Shown: piece by piece, positions 36,904-45,426 of the stretch | Position numbering within the stretch: the first letter of the stretch is position 1 | How the letters are laid out: the number at the start of each line of letters is the position of its first letter | DNA from: Streptomyces sp. I6 | GTDB taxonomy: Bacteria; Actinomycetota; Actinomycetes; Streptomycetales; Streptomycetaceae | DNA length: 64,000 nucleotides | Assembly (NCBI GenBank): GCA_003725745.1 | Contig: RHDP01000001.1 | Span: forward strand, 3,425,001 to 3,489,000 | Direction: 5' to 3' | The notes under the pieces: generated by a model | Seen by the model: the letters and a program-made list of their open reading frames with translations, nothing else | Database searches by the model: none | What the model was told of the DNA's origin: nothing | Program-made: the position numbers and the translations under genes

Positions 36904-37074
36904 ACCCGGGCCGGTCTCCTCGTAGCACCGCACCCCGCTGATTCGCCGTCCCGCCGGTCCACTGCCCCGCCGATCCGGCGATCTGCGGGGCAGCCGGCGG
37001 GCCCGGGTCACGACGGGCATCCCGACGGGAGACGGGGCGGCCGCCCCGGAGGAGACCCAGGGGGCCGGGGAAAC

Positions 37075-37563
37075 TCAGAGGTAGGGGCCCGAGCGGGCAG
37101 GGCCGCCGTGGACGGACTCGTCGTCGGTGGGGGCACCCGGCGGAAGGGCGCGGCGCATCTGCTCCAGCTGGGCGCGTGCCGCCATCTGCTGGGCGAACAG
37201 CGCCGTCTGGATGCCGTGGAACAGCCCCTCGAGCCAGCCGACCAGCTGGGCCTGGGCGATCCGCAGCTCGGCCTCCGACGGCACGACCTCGTCGGTGAAC
37301 GGAAGCGACAGCCGCTCCAGCTCCTCGACCAGCTCCGGCGCCAGCCCTTCTTCGAGCTCCTTCACCGAGCTGGCGTGGATCTCCTTCAGCCTGACCCGGC
37401 TCGCCTCGTCCAGAGGTGCCGCCCGCACTTCCTCCAGCAGCTGCTTGATCATGCTGCCGATCCGCATGACCTTGGCAGGCTGTTCGACCATCTCCGTCAC
37501 CGGGACCTCGCGAGCCTCGCCGTCACCTTCACCGCCGCCAAGCGCCATCCCGTTCTGTCCCAC
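37075..37563 (-). CDS. bpa: Bacterial proteasome activator Bpa (PafE, DUF2587)
   Basis: A 162-residue helical protein matching DUF2587: KVMRIGSMIKQLLEEVRAAP, ELVEELERLSLPF, and QAQLVGWLEGLFHGIQTALF. Bpa is an ATP-independent ring that opens the 20S proteasome gate in actinobacteria. The extreme C-terminus is ARSGPYL, ending in a Tyr-Leu pair like the GQYL motif of the M. tuberculosis protein that docks in the proteasome pockets. Confidence 0.92.
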   Translation of the reverse strand: MGQNGMALGGGEGDGEAREVPVTEMVEQPAKVMRIGSMIKQLLEEVRAAPLDEASRVRLKEIHASSVKELEEGLAPELVEELERLSLPFTDEVVPSEAELRIAQAQLVGWLEGLFHGIQTALFAQQMAARAQLEQMRRALPPGAPTDDESVHGGPARSGPYL

Positions 37564-37783
37564 GATCAGGACCGGGGGCTCTCCTGCGACCGTTCACTCC
37601 TCGGCATCTCCATGCCGTCCATTCTCTCGCACATACGGTTCACCCCACGGTGTGCCCCCGCACCGAGTTGATCCACCCTGGTCCGGGGACACGATTGGGT
37701 CCGGCCCGTCCCGAAGGTGCTCGGACCGCCTCGCGGCGGGCCAGGCTCCCCGGGACCGCGCAGCGGCCCCGTGTGCCGCGGGC

Positions 37784-38786
37784 TCAGCGCCGGCGCAGCC
37801 GCAGCCCCATGTAGCCGAGCCCCAGCCCCATGAGGGCACAACCGGCGCCCAGCGTGAGCGACGGGACCTGGCGTTCGAGCGGCTGGGACACGGGATACGG
37901 GGGTGACTCGCCCGCGGCGGCGGGTGAGGGGTCGTCGGCGGAAACGGACTGCGAGGTGGCCGGGGGTCGGGCAGGGGCTGGAACTCACCCCGCTCCCCGT
38001 CGTCCGGCGCCGCGCTCCCGTCGGGCTCGCGGCCGTCCCCGTACCCGTCGTCGTGCCCGTGGTCGTGGACTTCGCCGTGGACGCCGTCGTGGACGTCGCG
38101 GCCGTCACGGGACCGATCGGGTGATGCCGGTGAACCGACCGAGGGGTCGACTGTCCGGCCGGGGCGCAGTCGGCCCTGACCGGCCTGACGTCCGGCGAGC
38201 GAGGAGGTGGGCGACGGGGTGGGCCGTTCGGCGGCCTTCTGCCGCAGTGGGGGGGTGTGGGGCTCGCCGGGGCGCCGGGGAGCCGCCGGAGGGCGGTCGC
38301 CTTGCTTGCCGGGGCCCGGTCCCGCCGCGGTGCTGCCGGTGATCCGCGGAGCCGCCGGTGCGCCGTGCGCAGGGCTGCCATGGCCGTGTGCCGGCCGGCC
38401 CGGACCGGCCGCGTCAGCGTCTTCGGCCTGCCCCGGGAGCGCCCGTGTACCCCGCCGCCCGTGTGGTGACCGGATCGGGTGCCTGCCTCGGCCCCGCCGC
38501 CGTACCACGCGCCCTCGCGGTGGCCAGGGCGGCCGGACCGGGTGCTTGCGTCGCCCCCGCCACCGTACTCACGTGCTCCGGCGGGCCTGGTGCCGTCGTC
38601 CCGCCGCGGTCCGTCGTGCCGGCCGTCTCCTCCGCCCGTGGTGCGCCGCCCCTGCCCTCCGCCGTCCCCGCGCGACTCCCCGGCGTGGGCCGGGGGGCTC
38701 TCGGCGTAGGCGTATGTGGCCACCGGCAGGGCGAGCACCAGCGCCGCGAGGGTCGTCGCGCAGTGTGTGCGGAGCTTCGGAGTCAC
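37784..38786 (-). CDS. Secreted low-complexity protein with C-terminal membrane anchor (two frame breaks)
   Basis: About 334 residues when two breaks are joined (frames 2 to 0 to 1 on the minus strand). N-terminal signal peptide (VTPKLRTHCATTLAALVLAL then PVATYAYAESPPAHAGES), a long Gly/Arg/Pro/Asp-rich body including GVHGEVHDHGHDDGYGDG, then a C-terminal hydrophobic helix (LTLGAGCALMGLGLGYMGL) and the basic end RLRRR. No LPXTG/LAXTG motif is evident. The GTG follows GGGAGGGG. Exact break positions are uncertain; the ends are clear. Confidence 0.65.
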
Positions 38787-39044
38787 GGGTGACCCCTCCC
38801 GAGCCGGGTCGCCGAGGTCGTCGAGGTTGCCGGTGCCAGTGGAGGGAACCCAAGCAGCGGATGCCGCCGAGGTTGCCAAGATTTCGGAGGTTTCGGACTC
38901 AGCGTCACATGGCGGAGAAATTCCGGCATCCCGGACAAAAGGGATCGACGTGGCGAGGGGCGGCCCGTATGAGCGCCAGCACACCCGGGGCTCACCGTCG
39001 AGGCTGAGGCCGCGGAGCGGCGTGCGGAAGCGCCCGGGCGGTGC

Positions 39045-40688
39045 CTACGGCTCCGGGTACCCGCTCGCGACCTTGATCTCGAACGTCTGGTCGCCCGGGA
39101 CCACCGCCGTGCCCTCCGTGGGGAACTGCTCGATGACCTGGTCCTCCGCGTACTGCGGGTGGTCGACCCGGATCTCCTTGATCTTCCAGCCGGCGGCCTG
39201 GAGGCACGACTTCACCGACATCAGGTCCTTGTAGACGAAGCTCGGGGCCTGGACCTTCTCCGGATCTTCGGTGTCCTCCTGCGCGTCCGCGCACTCGTCC
39301 GCGTCCATCGTGCGGCTGCGCTCGGGGGGCTGTCGCCCCCGGCCTCGGCCGCCTCCGTCACCGACGGGTCGGCGTCTCCGTCGCCCTCGTCGCCGCCGAT
39401 CAGGCTGAGCGCCGCGGTCAATCCGCCGATCGCGAGGAGTGCCACCAGGATCGAGCCGATGATCACCGGCATGATCCGCCCGCCTTGGGCGGGCGGTGCG
39501 GGGGCTCCGGTCCGCTGGGCGGAGTGGTGGTACGCGGGCGGCACGGTGGCCGGGCTCCGGTAGGCCGGGGCCGGAGCCGGGGCCTGGTGCGGGTAGCCGT
39601 AGCCCGGGCCGGGTGCCGGGGCCGCGGGGCCGTACGGGCCCGGCTGGTACGGCTGCCGGACATGGTGCGGACCGGGGGCGGGCCCTGGGCCGACCGGTCG
39701 ACCGGCGGGAACACCGCGGACGCGACCCCCGAGCCGCTGTTCGTCGTCGGCGCGCCCTGCACGATCACCGGTGTGTGCGCGCCGCCCGCGTTCGCGACCC
39801 GCAGGCACTCGTCCCGCATGGCGGCGGCGGTGGGGAAGCGCTCGTTGGGGTTCTTCCTCAGGGCCCGGGCGACGAGGGCGTCCATCGCCGGCGTCACCGA
39901 GCGGTTGATGGAGGACGGGGCGGCCGGCTCCTCCTGCACATGGGCGTACACGATCGCCAGCGGCGATTCCGCGTCGAAGGGCAGCCTGCCCGTCAGCAGC
40001 TGGAAGAGCATGACGCCGACCGAGTACAGGTCGGAACGGGCGTCGACGCCGCGCCCCAGGGCCTGCTCGGGGACAGGTACTGCGGGGTGCCGACGACCAT
40101 GCCGGTCTGCGTCATCGACGTGACGCCCGACTGCATGGCACGGGCGATGCCGAAGTCCATCACCTTCACGACGCCGCGCTTCGTCATCATCACGTTGCCC
40201 GGCTTGATGTCCCGGTGGACCAGGCCCATCTCGTGGCTGGTCTCCAGCGCCGCCAGCACGTCCGCGGCCACCCTCAGCGCCTTGCCGGCCGGCATCGCGC
40301 CGAACTGCCGGATGTCCTCCTGGAGGACGGAACCCAGCGGCATGCCCTCCACGTACTCCATGACGATGTACGGCATCAGCGTGCCGTCCGCCGCGGCGGA
40401 GCCGCCGAACGCCACCGCGTCCTCACCCGTGTCGAAGACGGACACGATGTTCGGGTGGGACAGCTTGGCCACGGCCTGCGCCTCGCGCCGGAAACGCTCG
40501 CGGAAGGACTGCTCCCGGCCGAGTTCGGTGTGCAGGGTCTTCACGGCCACCTGGCGGTCCAGCGCGGTGTCGTACGCCAGGTGCACCGACGCCATCCCGC
40601 CCTCGCCGAGCAGATCGCGAAACCGGTACCGGCCGCCCCCGACCGAACCGCCCGCGTAGCGGCCGCCCCGTGCGCCGTCCTGGCTCAT
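39045..40688 (-). CDS. Ser/Thr protein kinase with single C-terminal PASTA-like domain (three frame breaks)
   Basis: About 548 residues after joining breaks near 40065, 39700 and 39320. The kinase domain has GEGGMASVHLAYD, VAVKTL, HRDIKPGN and DFGIARA. A Pro/Gly/Tyr-rich linker leads to one membrane helix (PVIIGSILVALLAIGGLTAAL), an acidic segment, and a PASTA-like domain (YKDLMSVKSCLQAAGWKI). It is divergent from a second kinase gene at 40996. Extracellular PASTA suggests sensing of wall fragments; substrates unknown. Confidence 0.85.
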
Positions 40689-40883
40689 GACTGTGCTTCC
40701 CCCCAAGACACGCACACCGTCGAGCGGTGGTCGCGGTGATCCGGACTACGGGGCAAGTCTGCCCGAGGGCAGTGACACGTCAAGCCGGACGCCTCTTCCG
40801 TGACCGTACGCACAAGAAGCGTCTCGCGAGCGTTACACGAACCGGACACGATGTGCTCCCGTGCGGGGGCAACGGGTTTGACG

Positions 40884-40904
40884 GCCGGTCCATCTCGGAC
40901 CGGC
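40884..40904. promoter_or_regulatory. Inverted repeat between divergent kinase genes
   Basis: GCCGGTCC-ATCTC-GGACCGGC: perfect 8-bp arms around a 5-base loop, about 90 bases before the second kinase gene. It could be an operator or an RNA hairpin. A -10-like TAGCGT follows at 40922-40927. The rest of the 307-base divergent region holds no gene. Confidence 0.4.
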
Positions 40905-40995
40905 GTGTCACCGGAAGCCTGTAGCGTGGCGTGTCGAACCACCGGCAGACGCCGCTCGCAGCGCGCGGCGCGGCAAGACACGACGGCGAGGACTG

Positions 40996-42623
40996 ATGGC
41001 ACCCGAATCCGAACCACATGGCGGCGGAGTGTCGGATGCTGCGGACTCCTGGGGCGTGGGCAAGCTCGTCGGCGACGGCCGCTACCGAATGACCCACCGT
41101 CTGGGACGGGGCGGCATGGCCGAGGTGTTCGCGGCGGAGGACGTCCGGCTCGGCCGCACCGTCGCGGTGAAGCTGCTCCGGGCCGACCTGGCCGAGGACC
41201 CGGTGTCCAAGGCGCGCTTCACGCGCGAGGCGCAATCCGTCGCGGGCCTCAACCACCATGCCATCGTGGCCGTGTACGACTCCGGCGAGGACGTGGTGGA
41301 CGGCCAGCCCGTGCCGTACATCGTGATGGAGCTGGTCGAGGGCAGCACCATCCGCGATCTGCTGATCAACGCCGAGGCGCCGCCGCCCGAGCAGGCGCTC
41401 ATCATCGTCTCCGGTGTCCTCGAGGCCCTCGCCTACTCGCACCAGCACGGCATCGTCCACCGCGACATCAAGCCGGCGAACGTCATCATCACCAAGGGCG
41501 GCGCGGTCAAGGTGATGGACTTCGGCATCGCCCGCGCGCTGCACGGCGCTTCGACGACGATGACCCAGACCGGCATGGTCATGGGCACCCCCCAGTACCT
41601 CTCACCCGAGCAGGCGCTCGGCAAGGCCGTCGACCACCGCTCCGACCTGTACGCCACGGGCTGCCTGCTCTACGAACTGCTCGCGCTGCGACCGCCGTTC
41701 ACCGGTGAGACACCGTTGTCCGTCGTCTACCAGCACGTCCAGGACATGCCGGTGCCGCCCTCCGAGGTCTCGGACGTGGCGCCGCCGGAGCTGGACGGCC
41801 TGGCGATGCGCGCGCTCGCCAAGGACCCCGACGACCGGTTCCAGAGCGCCGAGGAGATGCGGGCGCTGCTGCAGTACGGGCTGCAGATGCTCCAGCAGCA
41901 GGGCAGCCACACGGGTGCCTGGAACACGGGTCCGGTCGTGATGCACGAGGCGGGCCACACCCCGGCGCAGGGCATGGGCGCGACGGCGGTGATGGGGCAC
42001 CCGCACCACGGGGAGACCTCGCAGGGCCCGCTCCTCCCACCGCGCAATCCGGAGGACGGCGCGTACAGCACCGGACCCGGCGGCGGGGCGGACGGGGCAA
42101 GGTGTGGCTGTTCGTCGCGCTCGCCGTGATCGCGGTCGTGGCGGGTGTGGCCTTCGCGCTGGACCGGGCGGGCAACCCCGGCACGACGCCCAGGGACGAC
42201 CAGAAGGTCTCCGAGTCCCCGACCACGTCCGGCCCTTCGACGACCCCCTCCTCCGAGGAGCCGGAGGAGGAAGAGGAGCCGGAGCAGAACACCAACGGCA
42301 ACCAGGGCGACTGGCCGCCGAGCGAGCGCCCCTCCCAGCGGGACAGGTGGCCGTCCGCGCCGCAGAGCCCGAGTGACGCCCCGAGCGGCACCCCGTCGAC
42401 CACCGAGGGTGCCACCGAGGGGGCGACGGAGGGCACGAACGAGGGGACCACGGAGGGCAACACCAACGAGGGGACCACGGAGGGCAACACCAACGAGGGC
42501 ACGTCGACCGGTACGTCCACCGGTACGTCGACCGGCACCTCCGCCGGCACCGACGCCGGCACGACGACCGGCACGGACGCGGGTGCGGACGCCGGCACCA
42601 CCGCCGGGGACACGGGCAGTTGA
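40996..42623 (+). CDS. Ser/Thr protein kinase with Thr/Gly repeat tail (one frame break)
   Basis: About 542 residues after joining a break near 42100 (run of G; join reads GADGGKVWLFVALAV). Kinase domain (about 30-290): GRGGMAEVFAAED, VAVKLL, HRDIKPAN, DFGIARA. One membrane helix (VWLFVALAVIAVVAGVAFAL), then an extracellular acidic and Thr/Gly/Glu/Ser-rich tail with repeats such as EGTTEGNTN and STGTSTG. No PASTA or other known sensor domain. The tail is repeat-encoded and likely variable between strains. Confidence 0.87.
42441..42494 (+). repeat. 27-bp tandem repeat in kinase tail
   Basis: Two exact 27-base copies (42441-42467 and 42468-42494) encoding EGTTEGNTN twice. It is followed by a Ser-Thr-Gly-Thr region of related 6 to 12-base units to about 42600. 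Length is a multiple of three, so copy changes keep frame. Confidence 0.9.
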
Positions 42624-42691
42624 CCCCGGGGCGCGGGCGTCCCTGCCGGGGGACGGGCGGCTGACCCCGGGCGGGGGACCGGCCCGCGCCG

Positions 42692-43867
42692 TCATCCGGC
42701 GAAGGCCTCGCACACCGCCTCGTACTCCCGCGTCCACCACACCGCCAGGGCCGACACCGCGGGGAACTGCGGGTCGGCCCTTCGGTCGTGCAACCGGTAG
42801 CGCCAGCGCAGTATCCAGAAGTCGTTGAGCCGCTCCCACCACACCCGGTGCACGGCGGCGGCGAGTTCCGCAGGGTCCGCCCCGGCCGCGCGCCGGTACG
42901 CGCGCGCATAGGCTCGCACCTTCCCCAGTTCCAGCCGGCCGGACGGCCGTACGAAGAAGATGGCCGCGGCCCGTACGGCCTCCTCGGCCCGCGGCTGGAC
43001 GCCCAGCCGGTCCCAGTCGACGATCGCAGCCGGCTCCGCGCCCGTGTGGTCGCCCCGGTAGAGGAGGTTGAGCGGGTGGAAGTCCCCGTGCACCCAGCCG
43101 CCGGCGGCGGCCGCCGGCGGCCGCCGGTGCGCATGGCCCTCCAGCAGGGCCCGGCGCTCCAGCAGCCGGAACTCGGCGAGCGCGTCGAAGCTGTCCCGGG
43201 GACGGTGGGCGCGAGCCAGCACCAGCAGCGCGTCGATCAGGGCGAAGGTCTCCTCGGGGTCCGCGCTCTCGTGCGGGCGCAGCGTCCCCGGACGCTCCCG
43301 GGCACCGGCGTACCCGCCCGTGTCCACGCCCGCCATGCCCGCCGCGCCCGCCACGTTCCCTGTGCCTGCGTCCATGGCCGCGTCCATGGCCGTGCCCGCG
43401 TCCCCGTCCGTGTCCGTGTCCGTGTCCATGGTCATGACCCGTTCCAGGCCGGTGTGGACCAGACCGAGCAGCGCGCCCAGCCGGCGGGACTCGACCGTGG
43501 TGAGCTGGGCGCCCCAGCGGTGCCGCCCGTCCACCCAGGGATGCAGCGCATAGCAGTGGCCGCCGATCACGGCCACCGTGTCGCCGGACCTGTCGGCCAC
43601 GGGCGGGGCGACGGGTACGCCGAGGGATTCGAGGCGGCGGACGGCGCGGTGCTGGCGGGCGATGGTCGCGCGGTCCGCGGTCGGCTCGTCGACGTGCTGT
43701 TTGAGGAAGTAGGCACCGCGCGTGGTGGCGAGCCGGTAGCCGCGATTCAGCAGGCCCTGGGTGACGGGCTCGCAGGAGAGGGGTTCGCCGGCGTCCTCGT
43801 ACCGGCGCAGTAGCGCGGCGAGAGGGGGTGGGGCAGAGGGTGGGGCAATAGCAGATGAGCGCGGCAC
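42692..43867 (-). CDS. Aminoglycoside phosphotransferase (APH) family protein
   Basis: A 391-residue kinase-like protein. Catalytic loop WVHGDFHPLNLLY and metal site IVDWDR are present; the N-lobe has AYFLKQHV. An unusual insertion at about residues 145-195 (MTMDTDTDTDGDAG, then AMDAAMDAGTG) is encoded by short repeats. Family members phosphorylate small molecules such as aminoglycosides, choline or homoserine; no substrate can be named. The minus-strand GTG has -10-like TAACAT (43880-43875) seven bases upstream, suggesting a leaderless start. Confidence 0.88.
   Translation of the reverse strand: MPRSSAIAPPSAPPPLAALLRRYEDAGEPLSCEPVTQGLLNRGYRLATTRGAYFLKQHVDEPTADRATIARQHRAVRRLESLGVPVAPPVADRSGDTVAVIGGHCYALHPWVDGRHRWGAQLTTVESRRLGALLGLVHTGLERVMTMDTDTDTDGDAGTAMDAAMDAGTGNVAGAAGMAGVDTGGYAGARERPGTLRPHESADPEETFALIDALLVLARAHRPRDSFDALAEFRLLERRALLEGHAHRRPPAAAAGGWVHGDFHPLNLLYRGDHTGAEPAAIVDWDRLGVQPRAEEAVRAAAIFFVRPSGRLELGKVRAYARAYRRAAGADPAELAAAVHRVWWERLNDFWILRWRYRLHDRRADPQFPAVSALAVWWTREYEAVCEAFAG
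43368..43430 (-). repeat. Short tandem repeats inside APH-family gene
   Basis: Two 12-base copies (GCGTCCATGGCC) are followed by four GTCCGT/GTCCAT-type hexamers. They encode the Met-Asp-Ala and Asp-Thr repeats of the insertion. All units are multiples of three. Confidence 0.8.
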
Positions 43868-44446
43868 CCTTCAGATGTTAGATCACCCAGCGTGTCGCCG
43901 ATGTCGCTGCCCGGGAGGGGTGGGGTACGCACCATGGCGAAACGGGACGGAACGGGTATACGGGCCGGCCCGAAGACCGTGGATGGCGCAGCCCCGGGCG
44001 GTGTGGTGTCCCCGGTCGGGGCGCTGTGCGTCTCCACCCGGGCCCGGCGCGGTCCGTACGGTCGCCCTCCGGGGCCCACCCGCGACGACCTCCGGGGCCG
44101 CCCTCCGAACCCCTCTCGCCCGCGCCGCAACACCCCCACCGGCACCCCCCACCCGCACCGCCCGCCCCGTACGGCCCGGGCCCAACCGGGTGGAATCCGA
44201 GCGGGCACGGGCGCAGAGGGCCCCGGGGCGGACCGGGTCCAGGTGGCCGGGGCGTCGCCCGCGGGCGTGGGGCGCCTCGGCCGGGTCCGCTCCGGTGGCG
44301 CCCGGCCCGGTGGCGCCCGGCCCGGTCCGGTGCGGCTTGGCCGGGTGTGGCTCTTTCGGTGTGGCTTTGGTCCGGTGGCGCCCGGCCCGGCCCGGCCCGG
44401 TGGCGCCCGGCCCGGTCCGGTGCGGTTTGCCCTGGTGTGGCTCTGT
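43868..44446. other. Gene-free region with imperfect ~80-bp repeats
   Basis: A 579-base stretch between the start of the APH gene and the end of the response-regulator gene. I see no gene. The right end (44292-44444) has two imperfect copies of an approximately 80-base block made of GGTGGCGCCCGGCCC units followed by GGTCCGGTGCGG and TGTGGCTCT. Confidence 0.55.
44292..44444 (+). repeat. Imperfect ~80-bp tandem duplication
   Basis: Copy 1 starts at 44292 and copy 2 at 44372; both begin CCGGTGGCGCCCGGCCC and end near TGTGGCTCT. The copies differ by one or two extra CCGGC units, suggesting slippage. Immediately 3' of the response-regulator stop. Confidence 0.7.
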
Positions 44447-45106
44447 TCAGTGCCGCTCGGCGTGGAGCCGCGCCACGTAGGCGGCGGCCTGGGAGCGCCG
44501 TTCCATGCCCAGCTTCGACAGCAGGCCGGAAACGTAGTTCTTGATGGTCTTCTCGGCCAGGTGCAGCCGCTCGCCGATGGCCCGGTTCGTCAGTCCCTCG
44601 CCGATCAGGTCCAGGATCCTGCGCTCCTGCTCGGTGAGGCTCGCCAGCCTGTCGTCGGTCCTGGGGGCGTTCCCGTCGCGCAGGCGCTCCAGGACGCGCG
44701 CGGTGGCGGCCGGATCGAGCAAGGACCTGCCGGCCGCGACATCGCGCACCGCCGCCAGCAGCTCGGCGCCGCGGATCGTCTTCAGGGCGTAGCCCGAGGC
44801 CCCGGCCGTGATCGCGTCGAACAGCGCCTCGTCGTCCGCGTGCGAGGTGAGCATCAGGCACGAGGTGTCCTCGTTCCGCGAACGGATCTCCCGGCAGACC
44901 CCGACCCCGCTGCCGTCGGGAAGGTGCACTTCCAGGATCACCACATCGGGGCGCAGCGCAGGGATCCTGACCAGGGCTTCTTCCGCCGTACCGGCCTCGC
45001 CGACGACCTCGATGCCGTCCTCGGCGGACAGCAGCTCGTACACGCCGCGACGGACGACCTCATGGTCATCCACCAGGAATACAGTGATTTTTCCCTTTTC
45101 GTGCAC
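44447..45106 (-). CDS. Orphan NarL/LuxR-type response regulator with Glu at phospho-acceptor site
   Basis: A 219-residue regulator of the DevR/NarL class: receiver domain (about 7-125) and LuxR helix-turn-helix (about 150-210, LTEQERRILDLIGEGLTNRA). The acidic pair Asp13-Asp14 and Lys109 are present, but the position of the phospho-acceptor Asp is Glu59 (VVILEVHLPDG; normal is LD). Glu can mimic phosphate, so it may be locked on or work without a kinase. No histidine kinase is adjacent. From memory, S. coelicolor has an orphan regulator (SCO3818) at this place, next to the same oxoacid dehydrogenase operon. Confidence 0.93.
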   Translation of the reverse strand: MHEKGKITVFLVDDHEVVRRGVYELLSAEDGIEVVGEAGTAEEALVRIPALRPDVVILEVHLPDGSGVGVCREIRSRNEDTSCLMLTSHADDEALFDAITAGASGYALKTIRGAELLAAVRDVAAGRSLLDPAATARVLERLRDGNAPRTDDRLASLTEQERRILDLIGEGLTNRAIGERLHLAEKTIKNYVSGLLSKLGMERRSQAAAYVARLHAERH

Positions 45107-45219
45107 GGCCCAAGTCTCACATACTCACTCTTCCCATGCCGGGGTGACCGGGATAACGTGCCGGTGTTCCGGCAGTCGCAGGGCTGTGACCAGTGGTTGT
45201 TCCCGTATTTCTCGATTTA

Positions 45220-45233
45220 CTTGGAAATCCAAG
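45220..45233. promoter_or_regulatory. AT-rich palindrome between regulator and second dehydrogenase operon
   Basis: CTTGGA-AA-TCCAAG has perfect 6-bp arms; symmetry extends to GATTT on the left and AAAATC on the right with one mismatch and one extra base. It lies in a markedly AT-richer patch midway between the divergent regulator gene and the operon. Candidate regulator-binding site. Confidence 0.55.
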
Positions 45234-45256
45234 CAAAATCGCAGGTCAAATGGGGT

Positions 45257-45286
45257 TTCGCAGGAATGCTCCCCACTGGGTAACGT
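45257..45286 (+). promoter_or_regulatory. Possible promoter of second oxoacid dehydrogenase operon
   Basis: -35-like TTCGCA (45257-45262), 18-base spacer, -10-like TAACGT (45281-45286). It would give a leader of about 135 bases before the GTG at 45427. The palindrome at 45220-45233 lies just upstream of the -35, an activator-like position. Confidence 0.45.
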
Positions 45287-45426
45287 GCCTTTGGCAGGCG
45301 CTCGCCGGGGCACCTGTCACGCCTGTTCCCGGCCGAGCCGCACCCACCCCGTGCACCGTAGGGAGACAGGCGAGCCGCACTGGACCCCGGCGGACCCCGG
45401 GGCCGGACAGACGGAGGAGCACGCAC

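Noticed and set aside
37784..38786. Sortase substrate (LAXTG surface protein)
   Set aside because: The C-terminus has a membrane helix and basic end but I could not find an LAXTG or LPXTG motif in the corrected frame.
38800..38900. Possible cyclic-di-AMP (ydaO-type) riboswitch because of a GGAGGGAACCCAAG string
   Set aside because: The string is on the plus strand, where no gene follows; the secreted-protein gene is on the minus strand. Other conserved helices were not found.
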